46,859 nt of DNA from Bacillus sp. 2205SS5-2 (GTDB taxonomy: Bacteria > Bacillota > Bacilli > Bacillales > Bacillaceae_K): positions 1 through 46,859 of the forward strand of contig NZ_JAYKTS010000028.1 of NCBI RefSeq assembly GCF_037024155.1, read 5' to 3'. A program made the translations under genes and the position numbers. Of the stretch, positions 33,671 through 41,955 are shown piece after piece. The notes below the pieces were generated by a model. That model saw only the letters and a program-made list of their open reading frames with translations, searched no databases and was not told where the DNA came from. How positions within the stretch are numbered: position 1 is the stretch's first letter; each line of letters begins with the position of its first letter.

Positions 33671-34230
33671 AATTTAAATTCTGTAATTGAAAAAGTCATT
33701 CTGAGTAAAAGGGATACTCATTAAAAGTTTTAAAAAATAGTTTGTGTCCCTGGGGGGGTTAATCCGATATTTTCTTATTAGCATCGCTTACCCAATTGAT
33801 TCTTCTGTTATCGATTTTTTCTAGTAATATTTACTATCTTGCTAGCTAAGCAGATGGTTTTGTTTTGATGACGATTGCCCTTCACTTTTATAGGTTATCT
33901 GACTGACCCTACTAAATAGCTTTAATTTCTCTGATATGCGAACATATAGGTTCCAATTTTAATTGCGTGTCCTCAAATACGGCTTGAGTTGACGCTTTAT
34001 TAATAAGTTAGCAGGAACAAGCTGGCTATCTCAAAGAAACTGATGAACTCTCCGCCGCGCACTCTTAAACTGAATCTGCTTAACCGTCCCCTTAATATCT
34101 ATCTTTTCATTTTCACAACACCAATTCGATTTAGGAACACTTTTTTTTACAGATGGAGCAAAAATCAGCTTATTTCATGTAAACGCATTTGTCACAAGAA
34201 TAATGACTATATGATTGACGAATACCAACT
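33671..34230. other. Stretch without identifiable gene
   Basis: About 560 bases with stop-rich frames on both strands and no repeat match. Two unattended terminator-like hairpins (33632-33670 and 34231-34271) border it, which suggests that a gene has decayed here beyond recognition. Confidence 0.4.
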
Positions 34231-34271
34231 CTCAAAATCTCAGTAATTAAGTGAGATTTTGAGATTTTTTT
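34231..34271 (+). terminator. Orphan plus-strand terminator
   Basis: Perfect 12-bp stem CTCAAAATCTCA/TGAGATTTTGAG (34231-34242, 34252-34263) followed by ATTTTTTT. No plus-strand gene precedes it. Confidence 0.7.
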
Positions 34272-34353
34272 AAAGTTTCTTATATTTTACCATTTATATG
34301 CACTTAAGTATGATATAACCGTAAATTAAATTATAAGATTCGACATCTTCTGA

Positions 34354-34611
34354 TTAGTTGCGGTCGGCGCAGATGATTAAGTCATAGTCACAGCAAGATA
34401 CATTTTCCCATTCTGTGTGATAACACAAATCATGGTTATAACAACAAATATCAATGGTATTTATGGCATAACCTCCACCATACTGTCCGCGTTCTCCACA
34501 TCCTATTCCACAGTGATTATAATCCTTGTCAATCACATCATTATAAAAACAGTAGTCAAAAAGTCCTTGTGATGCTATCGTATTGTCTGGAAAATTTAAA
34601 TTCTTCGACAT
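34354..34611 (-). pseudogene. Phospholipase A2-like domain fragment
   Basis: An 85-residue frame with the secreted PLA2 signature: calcium-loop-like CGIGCGERGQYGGGYA and active-site helix DICCYNHDLCY (CCxxHDxC), then further Cys (SCCDYDLIIC). The His-Asp pair and paired cysteines are intact. But the frame has no signal peptide and no ribosome site, and its ATG lies inside the 3' end of the DUF4440 frame, out of phase by one base. It seems to be the C-terminal domain of a secreted lipase or toxin left after a deletion that joined it to the neighbouring gene. Confidence 0.6.
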
Positions 34612-34816
34612 GGGGGTAAAATGTAAATTCAGTAATGTTCAAGATCCCTGACCGATGAGATACGATATCATCCTCCTTAGTTGTAATTTGTCCAACGGGG
34701 CTGACAAATGAAAGGTCATCACTGATAAGTCTATCGAGATTTTCTACATCCCCATTTACCCCAGCCTTCCGTAATCTTTCTTCATATTCATAGATAATAA
34801 TTTCTTCCACCTTCAC
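34556..34816 (-). pseudogene. Truncated DUF4440 / NTF2-like protein
   Basis: GTG 34816 behind AGGGAGTGAT starts KVEEIIIYEYEERLRKAGVN, continuing DVENLDRLISDDLSFVSPVG, the standard first two thirds of a DUF4440 protein (SnoaL-like cone). Family members are about 120 residues; here the homologous text ends near residue 65, after IVSHRSGILNITEF, and unrelated codons follow over the PLA2 fragment. The central beta sheet would be incomplete. Confidence 0.6.
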
Positions 34817-34956
34817 ATCACTCCCTATGTAAATTATTTAATAGTATCTCTCACTTTTGTCTCCTGTTTTGCTAGTGCCAAGCGCAAGAAGGGAGGTAAA
34901 AAACAGGTTCGTTTCCCCCTCCGTTTAACAACTCCGGGATGGTACTTGCCCCAAAT

Positions 34957-36153
34957 TTATGGTCTCGCAGAAGTTCCATCAGGTAAACGTGACAATGTCC
35001 ATGTTGGTAATTGGTCAAGACTTGGATATTTTGTAGCAAGTTCCTCGTTAATATCTATTCCTAATCCTGGTTTTTCATTTGGATACACATAACCATTTTT
35101 CACTTCAGGAGTTCCCGGGAAAACCTCTAAAAGCTCTTCGCTAAATGGATTTAACTCTTGAATCCCAAAATTTGTTGCAGAAATGTCCAGATGAACATGA
35201 GCCGCATGTCCTACTGGCGACACATCACCTGGGCCATGCCAAGCTGTCCTCACACCAAATGCTTCAGCTAAGGAAATCATCTTCAGAGCAGGCGTAATGC
35301 CTCCAATTTGACTAATATGTATACGAATAAAATCGATTAAATTTTCCTTAATAAGCGGAATCCACTCATTTGGATTATTAAACAATTCACCAACGGCTAA
35401 AGGAATGGAAGATTGACTTCTTAAATACTTAAACCAATCCATCTGTTCTGGTGATAACGCATCCTCCAAATAGAAGAGTTTAAACGGTTCTAGGTCCTTA
35501 GCAAAATTCACTGCATCAATCGGAGCAAGTCTTTCATGAACATCATGTAATAATTCAATCTCATATCCTACACTGCCACGAATATGATCAAACATAGAAA
35601 CAACATCTCTCATATAAACTTTCGGATTATAGTAGGCACCGTTTAGGGCTCCTTCAGGCTTGACCATCTCTTGATTTTCGCCCCCATAAAGTCCCATTTG
35701 GCAACGAATATAGCGATATCCTTGCTCCTTAAACTTCAAAACATTCGATTCAACTTCCTGCTTGTCTTTCCCATCAGCATGGATATAAACAGCAGCCCCT
35801 TCTCTACTTTTTCCTCCAAACAATTGGTACAGTGGTAACCCCGCAATTTTACCCTTAATATCCCAAAGTGCCATATCAATTCCAGACAAAGCATTATTCA
35901 ATACGGGTCCATTTCTCCAATAGGCACTCACCATGGAAGTATTCCAAATATCCTCAATACGATGAACATCTTTACCAATTAAAAATGGCTTTAAATAGTC
36001 TTCAATTGCTGAAAAAACGGCCTTAGATCGTTGTGTAAAAGTAGCACACCCTAAACCAAACAAGCCTGGTTCTGACGTTTCAATTTTCACAACAACCAAA
36101 TCGATTCCTTCTGGTGCGGTAATAATGGTTTTGACATTTCTTATTTTAATCAC
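34957..36153 (-). CDS. Mandelate racemase/enolase-superfamily dehydratase, RspA/ManD-like
   Basis: 398 residues. The N-terminal capping domain (IDLVVVKIETSEPGLFGLGC) is followed by an enolase-superfamily barrel: IDMALWDIKGKIAGLPLYQL, GYRYIRCQMGLYGGEN, LLHDVHERLAPIDAVNFAKD (metal Asp), FYLEDALSPEQM (metal Glu), LAVGELFNNPNEWI (metal Glu), RIHISQIGGITPALKM and TAWHGPGDVSPVGHAAHVHL. This is the D-mannonate/D-gluconate dehydratase-RspA group. GTG 36153 follows TAAGGAGAATGTCTA. No uronate pathway genes are adjacent, so physiological role is uncertain. Confidence 0.9.
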   Translation of the reverse strand: MIKIRNVKTIITAPEGIDLVVVKIETSEPGLFGLGCATFTQRSKAVFSAIEDYLKPFLIGKDVHRIEDIWNTSMVSAYWRNGPVLNNALSGIDMALWDIKGKIAGLPLYQLFGGKSREGAAVYIHADGKDKQEVESNVLKFKEQGYRYIRCQMGLYGGENQEMVKPEGALNGAYYNPKVYMRDVVSMFDHIRGSVGYEIELLHDVHERLAPIDAVNFAKDLEPFKLFYLEDALSPEQMDWFKYLRSQSSIPLAVGELFNNPNEWIPLIKENLIDFIRIHISQIGGITPALKMISLAEAFGVRTAWHGPGDVSPVGHAAHVHLDISATNFGIQELNPFSEELLEVFPGTPEVKNGYVYPNEKPGLGIDINEELATKYPSLDQLPTWTLSRLPDGTSARP

Positions 36154-36241
36154 TAGACATTCTCCTTAATCTTTAAACCGTTCTATTTCTTCAAAAAAAG
36201 ACGGAAGTAATAAACACAGAATGTTAAAATTCACACAACAC

Positions 36242-38289
36242 TCAGGTCTTGACTGAAATTCTCTTAAATAGGTATATTTTCTTCGTTAAATTTGCTATAA
36301 TTTCTGAACGCTTATAGTCCAATGAGGTTACAGGGTCGTCAAAAAGAACTGTATTTAAATCTTTACGCATAGTTAAATCAGCAGAGAATTCAGCCATTGC
36401 TACAGATTTTTGTTCACCTTCGCTCATAATTTGAGATACCTTATACTCCTCAGAAGAAACAAATTTTTTTCTTAAAGCTTCCCCCTTTTTAGGAATAAAC
36501 CTTAGATCAATATTTGATACTTTAAGTTCCTTAGCAAAACGTTCAAATGTTTCAAAATACTCAGCTTGAACAATTTGTTGAAAAGCCTCAGATTGTTTTT
36601 GGGTTAAGGAATTTGCGGAAAATCCCCCTTTCGCTTTACTGTATTCTTCAATTGTCTTCTGAATATCAAACCATCTTACAAAGGAGTTCTGTGAAGAATG
36701 AAGTTTTTCATTCTTTTTTAATGTTTCTCTTACCTCCTTAAGGGAAGCTATAATTTTACCAGCTTCTGAACTCGTTTTCTTTAAGTTTTCTACTCTACTA
36801 TCTAATACATCTAATTCCTGATTAATTTCTTCAATAACATCGGTTAAATTCAAATACACCTGATCAGTACTATTTTGTTTAGAGTTAAGAAGGGAGCTAA
36901 ACAATTCTTTATTGCGGTTGACAATTTGAAGAGCCGATTTAATTCTCCCTAAAAACTTCTCACTTTCAAACAAGGCGGCCTCCTCTTCAGAAAAATTAAT
37001 CGATATATTATTTGTATCGTGTTTGAGAATTTCTCTCTCAATTGAGATTTATAATCCCTTTTTACTATGAGCAGCATGTTTAAAATTGGCTTCAACAACA
37101 TTCACACTCGATGAATCAAGTAATTGGCTATAAAAAATACAAGACTCCCCTTCAAGAACATGATCATGATTAATGGATTTATAATACTTCTTGCCCATCT
37201 TAATGAACTCTAACCAATCATCATTTACCTCTTCAAGAAAAGACACACTTTTTTGGAAAGTTTCATTAAACTCTTGCTATTCTTGTATTTTTTTCTCGTA
37301 ATCTTTAATTAGCACATTGACATTTTCTATGTTTTATTTATTTAATATTGTTGCCAATTTCTTAAATGAGTCTTTAATTGATCTAAGTTTAGTCATTGGG
37401 CTGTCAAAATAGTAATCTTATCTTTTGGGTGAGAAGATTCTAATTCCTTGATTTGAAGATCTATCTCTTTAATTACCTCTTCATATGAATCGCTACGTGG
37501 ATAATTATTTTCAAGATATTCTTTTATATTTTTTGAATCCTTAACTTCCTCCAGAATTTTATCTAGCTCTCCACGAATAAAATCGAAAGAAGAATCAAAA
37601 AAAATCTTATCCTGCTTCTCCTTTTCAGCATATATATAGGTTGATATCTCCTTACGAAAAGAATCCAACAAACCCGAAACCCTTTGGAATTTCTCAAAGC
37701 CTTTTGGTAGGATACTAAATGTAGTATCACTATTAATCACAGGAAGAACAGATTCACTATCGGAAACATTTATTTTTGGAAAGCTCAGTATGTGGTTTAT
37801 TTATATCCACAAGGTCATTTTTCGTATTGTCATTCAGTTGTTATGTAACTCTAACCGTTTGAGGTAAATGTTCTTCCGCTGAATCTTCCTTATAAACATT
37901 CGGAAATATAGTTAAATTTTTTTCTGATGTGAAATATTGATCTGCTAATTTACGGAACATACGAACTTACGATTATTTTCCCGAACCATTTTCCCCATAA
38001 ACCACATTAAGGTTTTTTCCCAATGAGGATTGAGCATCTCCTGATAAAGCATTAACATTTTTGGGAGACTTTATTTCACTTATAGTCAATCTATTCCCTT
38101 CGAACTGTTCGCTACTCATAGCGGAATCCCTATCAACATCAACTGTTTTATTTATTTTCATTAGGTGTAACACTTCATCTAACAGTTTTGTTGAATTAAT
38201 ATCCCTTTTTTTGTGACTTTGTTATAAACGTGGATTTTCCATGCTTCCTTTTCTGCCCATTCTGCCAAGAACTCAACTGTTGTTTTCAT
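36242..38289 (-). pseudogene. AAA_13/RloC-like ATPase, multiply disrupted
   Basis: The gene started at ATG 38289 behind GGAGGGGAAAT (MKTTVEFLAEWAEKEAWKIH). Collinear pieces follow in changing frames: LNVVYGENGSGK (Walker A, then two TAA codons), VRMFRKLADQYFTSEKNL, a long coiled coil (37049-37740: DSFRKEISTYIYAEKEKQDK, LQIKELESSHPKDK), then SEGEQKSVAMAEFSADL (ABC-type signature) and NTVLFDDPVTSLDYKR (Walker B). The C-terminus is cut short after TSLD. Interruptions are at least two frameshifts and five stops. Intact relatives are SMC-like coiled-coil ATPases; RloC/PrrC members are anticodon nucleases, but the effector domain is not present here. Confidence 0.75.
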
Positions 38290-38527
38290 ATTTCCCCTCC
38301 AATATCGTCGTGTTTTCGGAACCATTTTTTTAAAATTTTGTTGTATGTAGGCAATTTTATCACAAACATCACAAAACTATAGTTACTAAATAGAGCAATT
38401 GAATTTTAGTCAAAAAATGACTCTTCTAACAAAACAGCATACTTTTTATCATTTTTTCACTTAATAACGATTATTTCAAATGTACGGTATATAGGCAATT
38501 CCTTACTCCTGAATCTGGCCTGAAATA

Positions 38528-38562
38528 AAAAATGACGCTAATCTGAATTTCAGATTAGCGCC
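38528..38562 (-). terminator. Terminator of the truncated gene at 38569
   Basis: Near-perfect 13-bp stem (38534-38546, 38550-38562; GCGCTAATCTGA core) followed on the minus strand by ATTTTTTATTTC. Confidence 0.8.
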
Positions 38563-38568
38563 CAATAG

Positions 38569-38735
38569 CTAAAGACCGTTCTGAACATCTATGCTTTCTG
38601 GATAACGAAGAAACAACCCTATCTTGAGTAGTTCTTCTTCACTACATTTAAAATAGAAGCTTTTCATAAAGGAATTAATACAATTAAGCCCTAGCCATTC
38701 ACCATAGCTAGGGAGTCTCCTCCAATTTTTGAATC
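38569..38735 (-). pseudogene. 3' end of an unknown gene cut by the IS1634 element
   Basis: The frame ends NWRRLPSYGEWLGLNCINSF, then MKSFYFKCSEEELLKIGLFL and RYPESIDVQNGL, 6 bases before a good terminator. Upstream it runs straight into the start of the transposase remnant on the other strand near 38735. The residue pattern looks like a real folded C-terminus, possibly an immunity-type protein, but no family is recognised. Confidence 0.45.
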
Positions 38736-38740
38736 TTTGA

Positions 38741-40129
38741 ATGGATATTTCCAATCTCTTTGACAAGCCCTGGCAAGCGGAAGATTTTAACGATGACCGA
38801 TTGGGGCGGGCCTTGGAGAAGAAAGGGATCCTCCTCGACCACGCTCACTTTGATACAACGAGCCTCTCTGTTCAGGGCGCCTATGAGACGGCTGATTCCG
38901 AAGAGTCCCCTCTCCGAATTGATTATGGTCATTCTAAGGAACGCCGTCCGGATTTAAAACAGTTGATGTTTGGATTAGGCAGTGTTCAGGGTCTCCCGAT
39001 TTTCGCTGATGTTATGGACGGAAACACATCCGATAAAAAATGGAATGGAAAGATGGCTCTGCGCATGAAGGATCTTCTTCCACCCGAAACGCTTCAATCG
39101 ATGATCACTATCGCCGATTCAGCTGTGGTCACGAAAGAGAATCTAGACATTTTCGGTCAACGCCCCTTTATCAGCCGCTTTCCGGAAAACTTCGGTCTGT
39201 GTAAAAAACTGAAACAGCTTGCCTACGAGAACGAAGCAGATTGGGTCCAGGTGGGCACTCTCTCGGACAAGAAGAATTCAGCCACCTATCGAATTCAAGG
39301 GATGACCGCCGAATTGTATGATCGGACCTACCGTTTCGCTGTGGTACACTCTTCTGCTTTGGATCAACGAAAGCAGAAAAAAATCACTCGTGACATCGCC
39401 AACGAACGAATGAAAATAGAAAAAGCGATGAAAAGCTGGAGTCAGATCGAGTATCATTGCCTGGAAGATGCCTCCGCTCAATTAGAACACCAGTTGGCTA
39501 CACCGCTTAAATACCACCAACTCACAGCTGATGTAAGCAAGATGGAAAAGGTAAAAAGAAGAAGAGGACGACCTTCCAAGACGGAGACCCTCATTCCAGA
39601 TGTTTACTATACAGGCCAATTTACGGTGAACGAGGATGAAGCACAAATCCAAAAAGCACGTGAAATGGAAAGTACGTTTGTCCTAATCAGTAATGTGAGT
39701 CGCGAAAAAGAAACCAGTAGTCTGGGGTTATTGAAACGCTACAAATCGCAAATCGATGTAGAAAATCTGTTTCGTGCCTTGAAACATCCGTATTTCGTTC
39801 ATGGTGTATTCTTAAAAAACGATGTACGAGTCCTTGGGTTAAGCTATGTGTTCGTCGTCGGGCTTCTGATCTATGCCTTACTGCAGCGTCGTGTCCGAGT
39901 GAAAATCGATGAGGAAGAAACACCCCTACGACTGTATGGCAAAAATTTTTACCGTCCGACAGGGAAAACCATTTTAGAGCAATTTGATCACGTGTTGGTC
40001 ATTGAATATGAGCATCCAGTCACGAAGGAAAAACAAAAAATAGCGAAAATTCCCGAAAAAACACACCAAATACTACGGTGGCTGGGTCTCGATGAAACCA
40101 TTTTTCTAGAAAGGAAGGTGTCTGGATAG
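38741..40129 (+). pseudogene. IS1634-family transposase, truncated and internally deleted
   Basis: A 462-codon frame with LHFDTTSLSV-like LDHAHFDTTSLSVQGAYE (first Asp), LKQLMFGLGSVQGLPIFADV, MITIADSAVVTKEN (second Asp), ISRFPENF and IDVENLFRALKHPYFVHGVF (Glu region), ending LDETIFLERKVSG. Intact family members have about 550 residues. The first about 100 residues are missing, and about 20 residues between DDRLGRALE and KKGILLDHAH also seem deleted. Base use is more GC-rich than the neighbours, in line with transfer. No ribosome site precedes the first ATG. Confidence 0.8.
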
Positions 40130-40369
40130 TAGGTTTTGTCGATGTCCTTTGTCGAAGGGTATACGAAAAAAAACACCTTTCTTTCTCACTGTTTAATATA
40201 GAAAATTTCCTGTTGAATTCAAGGAAAATAAGTCGCAAATTATCAAAAGCTAACTTGGGTTTTCGACAAATGGTGATTAGCGGAAAATGAGGTAAATGTG
40301 AAGTTCTTTATCTTCTTTTGCCAACTCATAATGAAAAACGTACCCAAGGTTAAGGTATTTCTAAAGCAG

Positions 40370-40487
40370 CTTCGAATACATTAAAATCTCCCTTAACGCC
40401 ATCAGCTCCTAGGTATTTTCGTAGTTTCTACCAAGCATGGACAGCTATACAAGATTTTAGACTAAATACTAAATAGCGAAGAAGCTG
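40370..40487 (-). mobile_element. Single ISL3-type end with a coding relic
   Basis: ACTAAATACTAAATAGCGAA (40463-40482) continuing GAAGC is identical over 25 bp to the left end of the MITE at 20754. Inward on the minus strand a frame reads CIAVHAW, TAG (40428-40430), KLRKYLGADGVKGDFNVFEA, ALEIP, stop. The other end of the element is not found, so this is a remnant. The remainder of 40130-40917 shows only imperfect hairpins. Confidence 0.5.
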
Positions 40488-40644
40488 ATTTTTGAGTATC
40501 TTCGTGAATTATAATCCAATTCTTTCTCTTCTATGCTCTATTTAATGTTCATCAAGGAGGATCCTATTGTATGATTTTTAGACAATAGCATTAATTAAAA
40601 CAACCTTTTTGTCGTGTTGTCCTACCACGTGGTACCAGTTACCT

Positions 40645-40667
40645 GGGGAAAGAGGTTCCTTTTCCCC
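40645..40667. repeat. Small palindrome related to the GGTACC/GGGG hairpins
   Basis: GGGGAAAGAGGTTCCTTTTC CCC folds with 10-bp arms and is preceded by CACGTGGTACCAG, echoing the palindromes at 17043 and 32497. Confidence 0.4.
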
Positions 40668-40917
40668 ATTCTATATATTGAAAAAAAGCTATCTTTGATA
40701 CTCATAGGCATGGGACAAAGGATCTGTCTCCTTTTCCATTTTGGCATTCTTCCATATAGATAGCGTCCTGAAGAATGTTTTCTAATCTGTTTACAAATTA
40801 CTTCACTGATACCTCTTTTAACGTACGCTCACCTTTTTCCAACTAATGTTACCTCTTTAGATAACCTTCAATTTCCACCTATCTAACCCCAAACTTTCAA
40901 TGTTACAGTAAAAATAA

Positions 40918-41955
40918 CTAACCAACAATCCCTAACAACCTCTCATGAATCCCTTCCCAAGACTGGTTCAAATCCAACGTGCAGACTCTAATACCAAACC
41001 CATGCATTTCATAATTCAAATCGATTTCCTTATAAACTTTTGGGTATAAAAGGATACCAATCGCTTTCTTCCCAGTAAAATATTCATCATTCTTTAGATA
41101 CGAGAACATTTGGTACAAATGTGCACTGCGAACGGTCTCCTTTTCCCAATGCTGAGAGAATATGTCTTTGTAAAATTTGGTATCGATTATGATTTTTCTA
41201 TTTTCAAATTCTAAAGAAATGTCCGTCGTCATCTTTGGTAGAAGCTCTTTGTCCTTTCCTTCAGCCGGCCAATGGAGTATATCACTCTTTGCTTTCGATC
41301 CTTTTATTTCTTTTCGATAAAAATTCTTCACAAAGTCCTCAAACAGTTTCGCCATTTTTTGATGTTCACGAGAGAAGTCCTGAAAGAGTTGTTCAGCTTC
41401 CCATTCATGAAGCAAGGTATTTTCCCAGATAAACTGGCAAATGTTTAGTAGAAACTGATAGTGCTGATTATTCCGGTGAAGACTAAATTCCTTAAATAAG
41501 TTGCTTGAGATCTTTATTAGAGAAATGCCACTGAAAAAGGGGAGTACCTTTGTGATTTCATCCCGATACTCCTTCTCTAGTTGCTTCTGCATTGATAAGT
41601 GATACAAAATGGTTTTGATCACTTGATTATGCAAAAAGTCGTGAGTCATATTGTCTTCAAGAATATGCATCTTCCCTCTTCTACGGGAGAAGGTTTGGAG
41701 GGATTCCTTGAAAAGGATTTTCCCCCGGATGATGCCTGATTCATCTTGAGTCTGGATGTATTCTTTGTAAAAGCCCTTTTTAATAAGGGCTTTTACTTTT
41801 ATAATCAACACCTTGCTTAGGAGATTGATCAGGCTTTTTTCATCTTTCCTCAATACAGAAATGAAGTTCTTTTCATGAGGATGGCTCCAAGCATAGGTAA
41901 GCATATAGTAAATGTTTTTAATCGGGATCCTGCTAGGATTTTCGGATAAGGTCAT
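40918..41955 (-). CDS. mcrC: McrC-family nuclease subunit
   Basis: 345 residues. An N-terminal McrC region (IPIKNIYYMLTYAW, ESGIIRGKILFKESLQTFSR) is followed by a PD-(D/E)xK nuclease: MTTDISLEFENRKIIIDTKF (Asp, then D-T-K near residue 257) and QMFSYLKND. It partners McrB as the cleaving subunit of a modification-dependent restriction complex. ATG 41955 lies 23 bases inside the end of mcrB, so translation is coupled. No break is seen, in contrast with most of the defence-type genes around it. Confidence 0.92.
   Translation of the reverse strand: MTLSENPSRIPIKNIYYMLTYAWSHPHEKNFISVLRKDEKSLINLLSKVLIIKVKALIKKGFYKEYIQTQDESGIIRGKILFKESLQTFSRRRGKMHILEDNMTHDFLHNQVIKTILYHLSMQKQLEKEYRDEITKVLPFFSGISLIKISSNLFKEFSLHRNNQHYQFLLNICQFIWENTLLHEWEAEQLFQDFSREHQKMAKLFEDFVKNFYRKEIKGSKAKSDILHWPAEGKDKELLPKMTTDISLEFENRKIIIDTKFYKDIFSQHWEKETVRSAHLYQMFSYLKNDEYFTGKKAIGILLYPKVYKEIDLNYEMHGFGIRVCTLDLNQSWEGIHERLLGIVG

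Noticed and set aside
34043-34246. Plus-strand frame of 67 codons ahead of the terminator at 34231
   Set aside because: No ribosome site and no protein-like pattern; the frame ends inside the hairpin. Kept only as a possible small RNA in the findings.
39687-40238. Minus-strand frames opposite and behind the IS1634 transposase
   Set aside because: Shadow frames of a clear transposase; no independent support.
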